Shown: positions 34,030 to 43,380, counted from the first letter of the stretch. The stretch is 64,000 nt of DNA from Alloprevotella rava (GCF_014195585.1 NZ_JACICA010000001.1:248001-312000); one strand, 5' to 3'. Translations and numbers: made by a program. Notes: generated from the sequence alone by a model not told the origin.

Positions 34030-34350
34030 TTAGCCAACTGTTGGAGGAGAATGACTATTGACTGACGCAACAGCTCGATAAACAGTCTGTTCTGTGAATA
34101 CAAATTTTACGACCCAACTTACCGCTATAATGGCTATAAACACAGAGGGTTTGACAATTGTGGACACGTGCATGAAGTAGTCACACACGTAGCAAATCTG
34201 CTTTACAGAGACTTCATGATTAGCTGAAACCTTTGCCTTGCCATTATAAGATGTGTCGTGATAGTGGAAACCTTTAAGAACAACAGCTGACATGAACATT
34301 ATAACTAATGTCCATGCATAAATGAGTTTTATGGTTGCTCTTGGCTTCAT
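34030..34350 (-). CDS. Small membrane protein with FHYHD and CYVCD motifs
   Basis: The 106-residue product from the ATG at 34350 starts MKPRATIKLIYAWTLVIMFM, a membrane segment, followed by LKGFHYHDTSYNG, then VKQICYVCDYFMHVST and a second segment (VFIAIIAVSWVVKFVF). The His-x-His and Cys-x2-Cys-Asp layout resembles short DUF2946-like proteins found near metal-uptake genes of Bacteroidetes. A longer frame exists to 34533 but the added residues show no family features. It precedes the TonB receptor on the same strand with a 197-base gap and a hairpin. Confidence 0.55.
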   Translation of the reverse strand: MKPRATIKLIYAWTLVIMFMSAVVLKGFHYHDTSYNGKAKVSANHEVSVKQICYVCDYFMHVSTIVKPSVFIAIIAVSWVVKFVFTEQTVYRAVASVNSHSPPTVG

Positions 34351-34667
34351 TAGGGTAAAATAGGGGCATGACAGCAATGAATCGTTCATGCCTTGAATGA
34401 AATTTGGTGTAAAAATACAAAAAAATGGTATGTCATACTCTTTCATTCGTTTATTTATGTGATTTTGAAATGTATTAACATTTCTGCATAGTTTGTGACG
34501 CTGAAAGCTGAAACAAGATAAATTGAATTGCACGAAGAGGCGAAATTGCGAAGATTTCTTCTTTTCTGTATTCTGTTTGTAGCTATCAAAATCAATTGTT
34601 TGTTGTTGTATAATCTGCTTTAAATCTAAAATAAACTTAAAATATAGATATTTTCAAGTACTTTGTA

Positions 34668-34699
34668 TTGCAAGGTATTTATAAAAGTATATATCTTTG
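34668..34699 (+). promoter_or_regulatory. Promoter of padR-pspC
   Basis: TTG at 34668-34670 and TATCTTTG at 34692-34699 (21-base spacer). The transcript would start near 34706, 31 bases before the padR-like ATG. The rest of 34350-34737 is AT-rich and shows no other feature. Confidence 0.75.
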
Positions 34700-34736
34700 C
34701 AGTACAAACAAGTTGGTAATATAAACTTATGAGCTT

Positions 34737-35069
34737 ATGAATACAGACAACGCGAAATCGCAGATGCGGAAAGGGATGCTGGAATACTGCGTTCTCTTGC
34801 TCCTGAGCCGACAAGCTTCTTACGCGACGGACATCATCGCGCAGTTGAAGGAGGCGGAGCTGATCGTCGTAGAGGGAACGCTCTACCCATTGCTTTCTCG
34901 CTTGAAAAAGGACGGACTCCTCTCTTATCAGTGGCAGGAGTCGACGCAGGGGCCTCCCAGAAAGTACTATGAACTTACCGAGGACGGTCGCACAGCCTTG
35001 CAGGAACTCAACAGTGCGTGGGCGCAACTGACACGCACAGTAGACCTGCTCAAACAAAATCAAGTTTAA
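34737..35069 (+). CDS. PadR-family transcriptional regulator
   Basis: The 110-residue protein is a short PadR (winged helix plus one helix): KGMLEYCVLLLLSRQASYATDIIAQL, then LYPLLSRLKKDGLLSYQW and PRKYYELTEDGRTALQELN. Such regulators usually repress adjacent genes and respond to small molecules or envelope stress. It lies 19 bases before the PspC-domain gene and behind its own promoter, a common Bacteroidetes pair, so it probably autoregulates this unit. Confidence 0.9.
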   Translation: MNTDNAKSQMRKGMLEYCVLLLLSRQASYATDIIAQLKEAELIVVEGTLYPLLSRLKKDGLLSYQWQESTQGPPRKYYELTEDGRTALQELNSAWAQLTRTVDLLKQNQV

Positions 35070-35088
35070 CAATCAAACATCTTTACTT

Positions 35089-36762
35089 ATGAAAAAGAAT
35101 ATCACGATCAATCTTTTCGGACAACTCTACAACATTGATGAGGATGCTTACGAATTGTTGGAAAAGTACCAGAAAAATATCCGCAGCTATTTTTCTCGCC
35201 GCGAAGGAGGTGAGGAAGTGGCCGACGATGTAGAGCACCGCGTGGCTGAGCTTTTTGCCGAACTCAAAGAACAAGGTGTGGAGGCTATCACCATTGAGCA
35301 GGTGGAGAGCATCATCAACCGCATTGGCGATCCGCAGGAGATGGAAGAAGCAGAAGAAGGCGAAGAGACAGCTCCTGGCGCTATGCCGCCGCCTGTCTAT
35401 GGAGAAGGCACCACGCGTCGCTTCTTCCGCGACCCTGAAGACCGTATGCTCGGTGGTGTAATCTCGGGGGCTACAAAATATTTTGGAGGAACTGATCCCC
35501 TGCCTTGGCGCATTCTTTTCGTGCTGGCTGTTATCTTTACCTGGACAGCTTTGGGGCTTGTCTATTTAGTGTTGTGGGCATTGATTCCTGAAGCGCGCAC
35601 AGCCGAGGAGCGTTTGCAGATGCGCGGCGAGCCCGTGAATCCCTCCACCATTCGGGACGAAGTGATGCGCGGCGTAAAGGCCACTCAGGATTTTGTGGCA
35701 AATCCGCGTGTGCAGTCCCAAGCCACAGGGTGTTTGGGTATTATGGTGAAAGTCATTCTATTCCTGGTGATGGGTTTTGTAGTGCTGATTCTTGGCAGCA
35801 TACTCCTCACGATCCTTATTTCAATGATAACCTTTGGTGCAGCCGCAGTGGCTGGTGTGGAATCCGCCAGTTGGGGTGGGCCATTTGCAGAATTGTGCGA
35901 ATTTCAGAGCCAGATGCCCGATGTGAAGTGGTGGATATGGATTGGTCTCTTTTCAGGTTTGATACTCGTTGCTATTCCTCTCGTTGGTATCGTGCGCGCA
36001 ATGTTTCGCAAACCCAATAGCGAACCGATGTCGGTAGCTACAAAAGCCACCTTCACTATTATTTGGGTCATTGCTTTTGGTCTGGCTCTATTCTCAACTA
36101 TTACAGGTGTGATGCGCGCAAAAACGTTTACCGACAAATACAACGAGAAGCAACGCGTTGTTTATCATCAGGAGAATACGCGCAATGGCGTTTTCCTCGA
36201 TGATAGTAGCTGGCGCTATCTCGATAGTGAAGGATGGAAAGTAGTTAGATTGAGCGGTACGGATGAGGCTTCTGATTCTTTCGACGATCCACTTTACGAT
36301 TCTGACAATAGCGAAGATTGTCCGGAGGTTGAAGGTCTTCACTTGGAAGCTGATGAAGGTAAAAATTTAGACTTCGAGATTCAGAAATCGCTTACAGTTT
36401 CGCCAGGTGTTTACAAGATTCAAGGTATGCGTCGAGTGGACGGGCAAGGCATCACGCTTTATGCCGTCTTGGATAGCAGTTTAGTGAAGACACAGGAGTT
36501 TGAGCCAGGAGTTTTTATGAGTAGCGAAGAGAATAGTAGAATTCTCGAAGACTTAGTTCCGAACGCTAACATTAAAGCTATAGAGAGGAATCTGATGCAG
36601 ACACAATGGATGCCGTTCTCGATGATTGTTGAAGTGAAGAAAGGCGGCTTGCTCTCCTATGGTTTCTCCACTGCGTCCAGTTTCCGCCGCAATCCGCTGA
36701 CGGCTCGAGAGTTTTCTACGGCCTATGTCAATATTATGCGCATATCCGGAACGGCTAAATAG
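35089..36762 (+). CDS. PspC-domain membrane protein
   Basis: The 557-residue protein starts with a cytoplasmic helical region of about 90 residues (ITINLFGQLYNIDEDAYELL), then a PspC domain (RRFFRDPEDRMLGGVISGATKYFGGTDP and a following hydrophobic stretch, about 115-180), two or three more membrane segments (about 220-255, 285-305, 325-345) and a C-terminal extracytoplasmic domain of about 200 residues. PspC proteins act in envelope-stress sensing. The PadR partner and 19-base spacing suggest one operon. Function of the C-terminal domain is unknown. Confidence 0.85.
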   Translation: MKKNITINLFGQLYNIDEDAYELLEKYQKNIRSYFSRREGGEEVADDVEHRVAELFAELKEQGVEAITIEQVESIINRIGDPQEMEEAEEGEETAPGAMPPPVYGEGTTRRFFRDPEDRMLGGVISGATKYFGGTDPLPWRILFVLAVIFTWTALGLVYLVLWALIPEARTAEERLQMRGEPVNPSTIRDEVMRGVKATQDFVANPRVQSQATGCLGIMVKVILFLVMGFVVLILGSILLTILISMITFGAAAVAGVESASWGGPFAELCEFQSQMPDVKWWIWIGLFSGLILVAIPLVGIVRAMFRKPNSEPMSVATKATFTIIWVIAFGLALFSTITGVMRAKTFTDKYNEKQRVVYHQENTRNGVFLDDSSWRYLDSEGWKVVRLSGTDEASDSFDDPLYDSDNSEDCPEVEGLHLEADEGKNLDFEIQKSLTVSPGVYKIQGMRRVDGQGITLYAVLDSSLVKTQEFEPGVFMSSEENSRILEDLVPNANIKAIERNLMQTQWMPFSMIVEVKKGGLLSYGFSTASSFRRNPLTAREFSTAYVNIMRISGTAK

Positions 36763-36836
36763 TATGCAGCAAAGCAGGGCGTGACGGCTGGAAAGTCTGC
36801 AATGAAGAAAACCATTATTTAGACAATATAGTAAGT

Positions 36837-36887
36837 TGGAAGTCCGCTTCGTTTCTCTTAGGGGCAATGGTGGACTTCCATTTGTTT
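36837..36887 (+). terminator. Hairpin after the PspC gene
   Basis: TGGAAGTCC (36837-36845) and GGACTTCCA (36872-36880) pair, followed by TTTGTTTTG, 74 bases past the stop. Confidence 0.6.
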
Positions 36888-36914
36888 TGTTCAAAGCGGA
36901 AGTGATATTTTTAG

Positions 36915-36945
36915 TTGTTTTTAGTGCGCTATTTCTTTACATTTG
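36915..36945 (+). promoter_or_regulatory. Orphan promoter-like site
   Basis: TTG (36915-36917) and TACATTTG (36938-36945) with 20-base spacing form a complete promoter pointing right into a gap with no annotated gene. It precedes a 34-codon frame at 36971. Confidence 0.5.
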
Positions 36946-36970
36946 TAGTTGCTGAAATAGAACGGGAAAG

Positions 36971-37075
36971 ATGCAGCTTTTGCTTTATTTGCGCAATTTT
37001 TTCGCACATTGTATAAATCCAAGGGCATATTTTATGCACCAAAATCTTGCTTTGTTCATGAAATATGCTGATTAG
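36971..37075 (+). CDS. Possible 34-residue peptide
   Basis: The frame encodes MQLLLYLRNFFAHCINPRAY plus 14 further residues ending in MKYAD. It starts 26 bases after the orphan -7 element. It has no recognised family and no clear stop-hairpin; it may instead be a non-coding RNA start. Low confidence. Confidence 0.25.
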   Translation: MQLLLYLRNFFAHCINPRAYFMHQNLALFMKYAD

Positions 37076-37128
37076 CCCCCTTTTTCTTCAGTTTTTTCAA
37101 AAAAATGACCTATGCTACGCCGTAGATT

Positions 37129-37203
37129 TCCTTATTGTATCCGTCGACGCAATAAGGAAGCCAGCTGGCGCAATAAGGCTGTCAGTCGACAGCCTTATTG
37201 TAT
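37129..37203 (+). repeat. Family A repeat core
   Basis: CCTTATTG-TATCCGTCGACG-CAATAAGG, then GCCAGCTGGC, then CAATAAGGCTGTCAGTCGACAGCCTTATTG: two hairpins, the second a 30-base palindrome, in the 704-base gap between pspC and cstA. The rest of that gap (37205-37410) shows nothing recognised. Confidence 0.75.
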
Positions 37204-37410
37204 CTGTGCGCGGAAGCCTTTTTCTATGTTCTCAAGAAGGCGGAATTTTTCATCTCCTTTCTTTGTTGTTGGGAAGTATGCGATTCTATATGGTGTAAAG
37301 TAAGAATATGTTTTACAAAGTATGTTTTCTCTGTCGCGCTCTCTTGATACGTTGTAAAATGTATTCTTTGTGTCTGTATTTTTTTCTGAATGGGCTTGTC
37401 TTTTGTCTAC

Positions 37411-37443
37411 AAAAAAGCCACCCACGCTCTTTGTGCAGGTGGC
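37411..37443 (-). terminator. Terminator of cstA
   Basis: GCCACC/GGTGGC arms (37417-37422, 37438-37443) with inner CAC/GTG pairs; A6 on the plus strand gives a T6 tail on the minus strand. It lies 23 bases past the stop. Confidence 0.65.
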
Positions 37444-37465
37444 AGTGATACAAGTATGCAATGGT

Positions 37466-38920
37466 TTATTGCTCCGGTTGGCCCTTGTCTTTCTTGAGCC
37501 AACGGAAGAACCATAGCGTGGTGACGATGAGAACAAATGCGCCAACGCAGTAGGAAGTTGTCAGTCCGAAGTTGAGCATTGTGTCGGAATAGCAAGCAAA
37601 GGAAGTGCACACCACCGTCATGAAAAGTGCGGGGATGAGCGTGATGATGTAGGGCTTGTGCTCGCGCGCCAGATACACAGTAGCGGTCCAAAGCGTGAAG
37701 ACTGCAAGTGTTTGGTTCGACCACCCGAAGTAGCGCCAAATGATATTGAAGCCGTCTTTATCGGCTATATTGAACCAGAGCAAGAAGCCCGCAGCCGCAA
37801 AGAGAGGAGCAGCCACAAGAAGGCGGTTGATAATGGGGCGTTGACTGAACTTGAGGAAGTCGGCAATGATGAGGCGCGCGCTGCGGAATGCCGTATCGCC
37901 GCTCGTGATGGGAGCTGCAACAACGCCGAGGATAGCTAAGATGCCACCCACGATGCCCAACCAACCTTTGCTCACAGCCGTTACCACCTCGGGCGCTTGT
38001 GCCAGCGTTGTACTGCCCACGGCAGCTGCTCCGCCATCGTAGAAGAAATAGCTTGAAACAGAAGCCCACACCAGGGCCACAATTCCCTCTGTTATCATGG
38101 CACCATAGAAAATGGCGCGCCCGCTCTTCTCTGATTTCACGCAACGAGCCATGAGCGGACTTTGCGTGGCATGAAAACCGCTGACAGCTCCGCAGGCTAT
38201 CGTGATGCAAAGGCAGGGGAAGAGAGCAGAACCGTCGAGATTGGGCGTTGAAGCCATGTCCCACACTTCAGGCAATGAGGGCCATTTCACAAGTAGGTAA
38301 CCGCCCAAGGCCACAGCCATGAAGAGAAGCGAGAAAGCAAAGATGGGATAAATCTTGCCAATGATTTTGTCGATGGGGAGCATCGTGGCCAGCATGTAAT
38401 AGATGAAAATGACGCCCACCCATAACATGATGTGGAATGTCTTGGCATCAGCGGCAGGTGCAGTCATTCCGCCCAAGATGAGAGCTGGGGAATAGACAAA
38501 GACAGTACCCACCATCAGCAGCACGATGATGCTGAATACCAACAGAATCTTTTTGGCGGAAATGCCGAGGTAGATGCCGACGAGTTCGGGCAGTGATGAG
38601 CCGCCATGGCGCATGGAGAGCATACCGCAGAAATAGTCGTGGACAGCACCAGCAAAGATGCAGCCGAAAACAATCCATAGGTAGGCGGCAGGGCCAAACT
38701 TTGCACCCATGATGGCGCCAAAGATGGGGCCCGTTCCGGCAATGTTGAGGAACTGAATCATAAAGACCTTCCACGAGGGCAGTACGATATAGTCCACTCC
38801 GTCGGCCTGAGCCACAGCGGGCGTGGGGCGATTGTCGGGGGCAAATACGCGCTCAACGAAGCGCCCATAAAGCAGGTATCCGAGGATAAGAGCTATCAAA
38901 CTGATGATGAAACTTATCAT
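37466..38920 (-). CDS. cstA: Carbon starvation protein CstA family transporter
   Basis: The 484-residue membrane protein has about 13 hydrophobic segments. DYIVLPSWKVFMIQFLNIAGTGPIFGAIMGAKFGPAAYLWIVFG is reflected in its N-terminal third, with HDYFCGMLSMRHGG and GAVSGFHATQSPLMARC as further CstA hallmarks. CstA proteins take up pyruvate and possibly peptides. At this length it matches the shorter Bacteroidetes form rather than the ~700-residue E. coli protein. It is a single-gene unit, with its promoter facing away from the divergent DUF3298 gene. Confidence 0.88.
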   Translation of the reverse strand: MISFIISLIALILGYLLYGRFVERVFAPDNRPTPAVAQADGVDYIVLPSWKVFMIQFLNIAGTGPIFGAIMGAKFGPAAYLWIVFGCIFAGAVHDYFCGMLSMRHGGSSLPELVGIYLGISAKKILLVFSIIVLLMVGTVFVYSPALILGGMTAPAADAKTFHIMLWVGVIFIYYMLATMLPIDKIIGKIYPIFAFSLLFMAVALGGYLLVKWPSLPEVWDMASTPNLDGSALFPCLCITIACGAVSGFHATQSPLMARCVKSEKSGRAIFYGAMITEGIVALVWASVSSYFFYDGGAAAVGSTTLAQAPEVVTAVSKGWLGIVGGILAILGVVAAPITSGDTAFRSARLIIADFLKFSQRPIINRLLVAAPLFAAAGFLLWFNIADKDGFNIIWRYFGWSNQTLAVFTLWTATVYLAREHKPYIITLIPALFMTVVCTSFACYSDTMLNFGLTTSYCVGAFVLIVTTLWFFRWLKKDKGQPEQ

Positions 38921-38947
38921 ATCTTTTATTTATTTGTTATCCATTCG

Positions 38948-38955
38948 CAAAAATA
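38948..38955 (-). promoter_or_regulatory. -7 element of cstA
   Basis: CAAAAATA on the plus strand is TATTTTTG on the minus strand (TAnnTTTG), 28 bases before the cstA ATG. Confidence 0.5.
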
Positions 38956-38976
38956 GTAAAAGAAGATATAAGTGTG

Positions 38977-39008
38977 TTGTGGTAAAAAGAAAATATGCTT
39001 TAGTTTTG
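38977..39008 (+). promoter_or_regulatory. Promoter of the DUF3298 lipoprotein gene
   Basis: TTG (38977-38979) and TAGTTTTG (39001-39008), 21-base spacing, 22 bases before the ATG at 39031. Divergent from the cstA promoter. Confidence 0.7.
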
Positions 39009-39030
39009 CAAACTAAAGATTTAAAATACG

Positions 39031-39840
39031 ATGATAAAGATTAGCAAAAGTTTGCCCGTTCTGCTGTGGCTGGGAGCTTGCGGAATGGTGTTTGGATGTG
39101 CTCCGAAAGGTGAAAACAAGGGCAGTGCAGAGCCTGCTGCGGCCGATACCACGGCGATGATGGTGGATTCTGCTCGAATGGATTCAGGTATCTGTTATTC
39201 TTCTGTTCTTCTCACTACGCCTAAGGGGGCTGGTGAAGCATTGACCCATAGTGTGCGTGAATGGATCAGTGAAGAACTGGGCGGTTCTTATAGTGGCGAC
39301 TATGCCGATGTGAAAGGAATGGCTACCCACTATATGAAGGAGGGACTGAAGCCACTTCTGGAAGAAAGCGCAGAGTTTAGGCTCGACGGAGTGCAACTCT
39401 ATTCGAAAGTTGCTGTGGAAAAGCTGGCTGAAGGAAAGTCGTATTTGACCATGTCTTGCTTTTTCGATGAGTTTGCTGGTGGAGCGCACGGAATATCTAT
39501 ACTGCGCGGCGCAACATTCCGTAAGTCGGACGGCCGCCGCATAGGGTGGGACGTTTTCAAAACTAGTTCTGATGCATTTCAGAAACTGATGAGTGACTCG
39601 CTGAAAGTTTACTTCAATGTGAAAACCGATAAAGAACTTGCCGAGGTTTTGATGATTCCAAATTCAGAAGGACCTGTTCCACTGCCACTTTGTGGGCCGC
39701 TTTTCACGAAAGAGGGCGTTCTGTTCCAGTATCAGTCCTACGAAATATGTTGTTATGCTGATGGGCAGCCCAACTTTGTGATTCTGTACAAGGTCCTCAT
39801 GCCTTTCATGATGGAAACCGCAAAACGACTGTTGCAATAG
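39031..39840 (+). CDS. DUF3298-domain lipoprotein (RsiV-like)
   Basis: The 269-residue product has a lipoprotein signal peptide (LPVLLWLGACGMVFGC, lipobox Cys at 23) and a DUF4163/DUF3298-like fold, visible in YLTMSCFFDEFAGGAHGISI followed by RKSDGRRIGWDVFK. Such domains occur in lysozyme-binding RsiV of Bacillus and in many Bacteroidetes envelope proteins of unknown function. It is monocistronic, with its own promoter and the bidirectional terminator at 39879. Role unknown. Confidence 0.75.
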   Translation: MIKISKSLPVLLWLGACGMVFGCAPKGENKGSAEPAAADTTAMMVDSARMDSGICYSSVLLTTPKGAGEALTHSVREWISEELGGSYSGDYADVKGMATHYMKEGLKPLLEESAEFRLDGVQLYSKVAVEKLAEGKSYLTMSCFFDEFAGGAHGISILRGATFRKSDGRRIGWDVFKTSSDAFQKLMSDSLKVYFNVKTDKELAEVLMIPNSEGPVPLPLCGPLFTKEGVLFQYQSYEICCYADGQPNFVILYKVLMPFMMETAKRLLQ

Positions 39841-39878
39841 TTCGGCTCATCGTTTCGACCCATTTTTCAAACAATAAA

Positions 39879-39919
39879 AACGCCACGCTCCCGATTCCGA
39901 GAATCAGGGGCGTGGCGTT
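39879..39919. terminator. Bidirectional terminator between DUF3298 and cdsA genes
   Basis: AACGCCACGC and GCGTGGCGTT with additional inner pairs, flanked by A-rich and T-rich sequence on opposite sides, between two converging genes. Confidence 0.85.
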
Positions 39920-39975
39920 GTTTATGAGGTGAGCCGAGATCTTTTGCTCTCAATGAGCGAGGAGGCTCAGCGTGG

Positions 39976-40833
39976 TCAATAGCAGAAGGCTTCGAGCGAA
40001 TAGAGATAGATGGTGGCAGCGGGGATGGCTAACAAAGCACTGTCGAAGCGGTCGAGCATACCGCCATGTCCTGGTAGAATATTGCCGCTGTCCTTGATGC
40101 TAAGTTGTCGCTTAAAGAGGCTCTCCACGAGATCGCCCCAAGTGCCGAATACGCATACTGTGAGTGCAAGCCCCATCCATTGGAGCACCGTCATGTTACC
40201 ACCAAAGGCTGTTTTCAATAGTACGGCTGCAATGAGACAGAATACTCCGCCACCGATGCTTCCCACCCAACTCTTATTGGGAGAGATGCGCTCGAAGAGT
40301 TTTGCAGGAAAACGCTTGTGGAGCAAGCTTCCGCAGCAATATGCTCCAGTGTCGCTCGTCCAGATGAAGATGAAAACGCTCAGCGGGAGTACCCAATACT
40401 TCGTGCTGTCCCCGCTAAAAATAGCTTGGCTAAATTGAGACAAGACGATGAGCATAGAGAACGGCAGGGCAATATAGAGCTGAGAGGCAAAGGCATAAGC
40501 CCAATTTCGCAGCGGGTTCTCGTCTTTGAGATAAAGTTCGCTAATGGGGAGATAGAGGATAGTGAGCAGATAGGGGATAAAAGCTTTGATGTCGACGATC
40601 CCAGACATGACGAAGGCGAAACTAAAGAAAAGATAAACGCCAGCCGTCGTACTGATGAGGCGGTTTACGTTAGCTCCCGTGTGGTTATTGACGTTGGTGC
40701 CGAACTCCCATACGGTGACTCCCGTGATAAGGGCGAAGAGCAGCGTGAAGGACAGAGCCGAGCCGATGATACACCCGATGACGACTAAGAGAAAGAGTGT
40801 GCCAGTGATGGCGCGAGTAACTAAATTGTTCAT
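39976..40833 (-). CDS. cdsA: Phosphatidate cytidylyltransferase
   Basis: The 285-residue inner-membrane enzyme makes CDP-diacylglycerol from phosphatidate and CTP. It has about eight hydrophobic segments. The C-terminal family signature runs from SNKSWVGSIGG through GDLVESLFKRQLSIKDSGNILPGHGGMLDRFDS, with SDTGAYCCGSLLHKR in between holding the metal-binding Asp. It is the last gene of rsfS-ftsH-cdsA, 71 bases after ftsH, a gene order common in Bacteroidales. A hairpin at 40863 may lower its expression relative to ftsH. Confidence 0.93.
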   Translation of the reverse strand: MNNLVTRAITGTLFLLVVIGCIIGSALSFTLLFALITGVTVWEFGTNVNNHTGANVNRLISTTAGVYLFFSFAFVMSGIVDIKAFIPYLLTILYLPISELYLKDENPLRNWAYAFASQLYIALPFSMLIVLSQFSQAIFSGDSTKYWVLPLSVFIFIWTSDTGAYCCGSLLHKRFPAKLFERISPNKSWVGSIGGGVFCLIAAVLLKTAFGGNMTVLQWMGLALTVCVFGTWGDLVESLFKRQLSIKDSGNILPGHGGMLDRFDSALLAIPAATIYLYSLEAFCY

Positions 40834-40862
40834 TATGGGCAGATGGGTATAAAATAGAGAAG

Positions 40863-40896
40863 TCCCGCAGAAGCACCTTACGGCGTTTCTGCGGAA
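40863..40896 (-). terminator. Hairpin between ftsH and cdsA
   Basis: CCGCAGAA (40865-40872) and TTCTGCGG (40887-40894) with inner GC pairs, 9 bases past the ftsH stop. No long T-run, so it may be an intra-operon attenuator. Confidence 0.5.
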
Positions 40897-40904
40897 CTCA
40901 TTTG

Positions 40905-43010
40905 TTATTGTTTTTCTTCGTGCTGATTGTCAGTAGAAGGATTTTCTTCGGAAACAGGAGGTACTACTGGAATGGGTGGAAGTTCACTGCCAGCAGTGGT
41001 TGGAGGAATAGGCGGCGTTTCCTGCTGTGGGGCGTTGGCCGCTTCAGCAGCTTTCTGTTTCTCCATGGCGTGTTGTTGAGCCATTTCTTCAGCCTTTTTA
41101 CGATTGGCAGCCTCTTGCTCTTCCAGCAACTGGTCGCCGCGACTCTTCCATGGGCGCGGACCGAAAATTTCTTCTACATCCTCGCGATAGATGACCTCGC
41201 GCTCCACGAGTAACTGGGCCAGACGAGCGTGCTTCTCTTTGTTCTCGGTGAGCAACTTCTTGGCGCGCTCATATTGCTCTTTGATGATGCGATGCACTTC
41301 AGCATCAATTCTCTCGGCCGTCTTTTCTGAATACGGTTTGGAGAAATTGTATTCATCATTATTATAATAGCAGAGGTTGGAAAGTTCGTCGCTCATACCG
41401 AGGTAAGCCACCATTCCATAGCTACTCTTGGTGGCGCGTTCCAAATCGTTGAGTGCACCGCTCGAGATGTGGCCCGTGAAAAGTTCTTCAGCAGCACGTC
41501 CGCCCAACAAGGAGCATAATTCGTCGAGCATTTGTTCCTTCGTTGTGATGGTACGTTCTTCGGGCAAATACCAAGCTGCCCCGAGTGCTTGACCGCGTGG
41601 GACAATGGTGACCTTTACGAGCGGGTTAGCGTATTGTAGTAGCCAGGAAACACTGGCGTGGCCAGCTTCGTGGAGCGCGATGACCTTTTTTTCGTCCTCC
41701 GTCATCACTTTTGTTTTTTTCTCCAGACCTCCGATGATGCGGTCGATGGCATCAAGGAAATCCTGCTTGCTCACTAACTCGTGCTTATAGCGGGCAGCGA
41801 TGAGCGCAGCTTCGTTGCAGACATTGGCAATATCTGCTCCGGAGAATCCTGGAGTTTGACGAGCCAAGAGTTCAATATCGAGAGCGGTGTCGTACTTCAG
41901 CGGACTGAGATGTACCTTAAAGATAGCCACGCGTTCGGGCAGGTCGGGGAGATCTACATGTATCTGGCGGTCGAATCGACCAGCGCGAAGCAAGGCTTTA
42001 TCAAGGATGTCGGCACGGTTGGTAGCTGCCAAAATGATAACACCTGAGTTTGTACCGAAGCCGTCCATCTCGGTGAGTAACTGGTTGAGGGTGTTTTCGC
42101 GCTCATCATTTCCGCCGAACGCTGCATTGCGTCCGCGGGCGCGTCCCACGGCGTCAATCTCGTCAATGAAAATGATACTTGGTGCTTTCTCCTTAGCTTG
42201 TCGGAAAAGGTCGCGCACACGGCTAGCACCAACACCTACAAACATTTCAACAAAGTCGGATCCAGACATGGAGAAGAACGGCACGTTGGCCTCTCCGGCT
42301 ACTGCCTTGGCTAACAAAGTCTTACCAGTGCCCGGAGGTCCTACGAGAAGTGCGCCCTTGGGTATCTTACCGCCCAATTCAGTATAGTGTCCTGGATTTT
42401 TGAGGAATTCTACAATTTCCTGCACCTCTTGTTTTGCACTCTCTTGTCCTGCAACATCTTTGAACGTTACATGCACACCATCGCCTTTCTCAAAGAGTTT
42501 TGCTTTGCTCTTACCTACGTTGAAGATGCCGCCACCTCCACCGCCGTCGCCACTGCTGCGGCGGAACACCCAGAACCAGAAAAGGATGATGAGCAGTAGG
42601 GGGAGGAAGCTCGTTAATAGGTTTGAAAAGAGACTGTTGGATATCTCGTATCGAATAGGGCCTTTATATTGGGCAAGTTCTAAGAATCGTTGCACATCAT
42701 CAGTAGAGGGGATTCCAGCAGTAGCTGTTGGGTTTTGTCCAGCCTTACCGCTGTCTTTGCCAAACACATCGCGGATGTGACCACTATCAATAAGGATTTT
42801 TGCATTCTGCTCGCTCTTATTGACCGTGATACTCTTTGCATAGCCTTTTTGAACGTAGGCTTTGAAGGTGGTATAGTCGATGTCCTTATCTGCTGAGCCG
42901 CCAAAGCCTGTGCCCATGAAGAGCACGTAGCTAAGCCCCAAGACGATAAGGAGATAAAGCCAAGTGAGATTGAACTTGGGCATCTTATTCTTTGAAGCGT
43001 TCTGTTTCAT
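40905..43010 (-). CDS. ftsH: ATP-dependent zinc metalloprotease FtsH
   Basis: The 701-residue membrane AAA protease has segments at about 15-32 and 132-149 around a periplasmic domain, Walker A GPPGTGKT (224-231), Walker [10 protein letters not shown], the second region of homology ([24 protein letters not shown]) and the zinc-binding HEAGH of the M41 protease domain. It degrades misfolded and regulatory membrane proteins. The C-terminus carries a long Glu/Pro-rich tail (about residues 620-701), longer than in E. coli. It starts 10 bases after rsfS. Confidence 0.96.
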   Translation of the reverse strand: MKQNASKNKMPKFNLTWLYLLIVLGLSYVLFMGTGFGGSADKDIDYTTFKAYVQKGYAKSITVNKSEQNAKILIDSGHIRDVFGKDSGKAGQNPTATAGIPSTDDVQRFLELAQYKGPIRYEISNSLFSNLLTSFLPLLLIILFWFWVFRRSSGDGGGGGGIFNVGKSKAKLFEKGDGVHVTFKDVAGQESAKQEVQEIVEFLKNPGHYTELGGKIPKGALLVGPPGTGKTLLAKAVAGEANVPFFSMSGSDFVEMFVGVGASRVRDLFRQAKEKAPSIIFIDEIDAVGRARGRNAAFGGNDERENTLNQLLTEMDGFGTNSGVIILAATNRADILDKALLRAGRFDRQIHVDLPDLPERVAIFKVHLSPLKYDTALDIELLARQTPGFSGADIANVCNEAALIAARYKHELVSKQDFLDAIDRIIGGLEKKTKVMTEDEKKVIALHEAGHASVSWLLQYANPLVKVTIVPRGQALGAAWYLPEERTITTKEQMLDELCSLLGGRAAEELFTGHISSGALNDLERATKSSYGMVAYLGMSDELSNLCYYNNDEYNFSKPYSEKTAERIDAEVHRIIKEQYERAKKLLTENKEKHARLAQLLVEREVIYREDVEEIFGPRPWKSRGDQLLEEQEAANRKKAEEMAQQHAMEKQKAAEAANAPQQETPPIPPTTAGSELPPIPVVPPVSEENPSTDNQHEEKQ

Positions 43011-43020
43011 GTTTTACGTG

Positions 43021-43380
43021 TTAGTCTAAATTGGGAATCTCCGTCAACTCGCTGTCTTCCCAGAGATTCTCTAAGTCGTAATACTGGCGCGCAGAAGGGA
43101 CAAAAACATGCACCATGACAGTACCATAGTCGAGTGCAATCCATTCAGCCTGCTGCTCTCCTTGTACGGAGGCCGGTTTTTCGCCCATTTCCTTTCGGGA
43201 TGTATCAGCCACCGATTCAGCGATGGCTTCCACCTGCTGCGGATTGTTGCCTGTGCAAATCACGAAATATTGGGCAGGTGCTGTGCCAATTGAAGTTAAA
43301 TTGGCTGTTATAATATCAAAGCCTTTCTTCTCTTGGATTCCGCGAACGATGGAATCCACCAGTTGGGTCGTTTCTGTCAT
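43021..43380 (-). CDS. rsfS: Ribosome silencing factor RsfS
   Basis: The 119-residue protein binds uL14 on the 50S subunit and blocks subunit joining in starvation. KKGFDIITANLTSIGTAPAQYFVICTGNNPQQVEAIAES and WIALDYGTVMVHVFVPSARQYYDLENLW are the family signature. It heads the rsfS-ftsH-cdsA operon, behind the -7 element at 43409. Length is normal. Confidence 0.95.
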   Translation of the reverse strand: MTETTQLVDSIVRGIQEKKGFDIITANLTSIGTAPAQYFVICTGNNPQQVEAIAESVADTSRKEMGEKPASVQGEQQAEWIALDYGTVMVHVFVPSARQYYDLENLWEDSELTEIPNLD

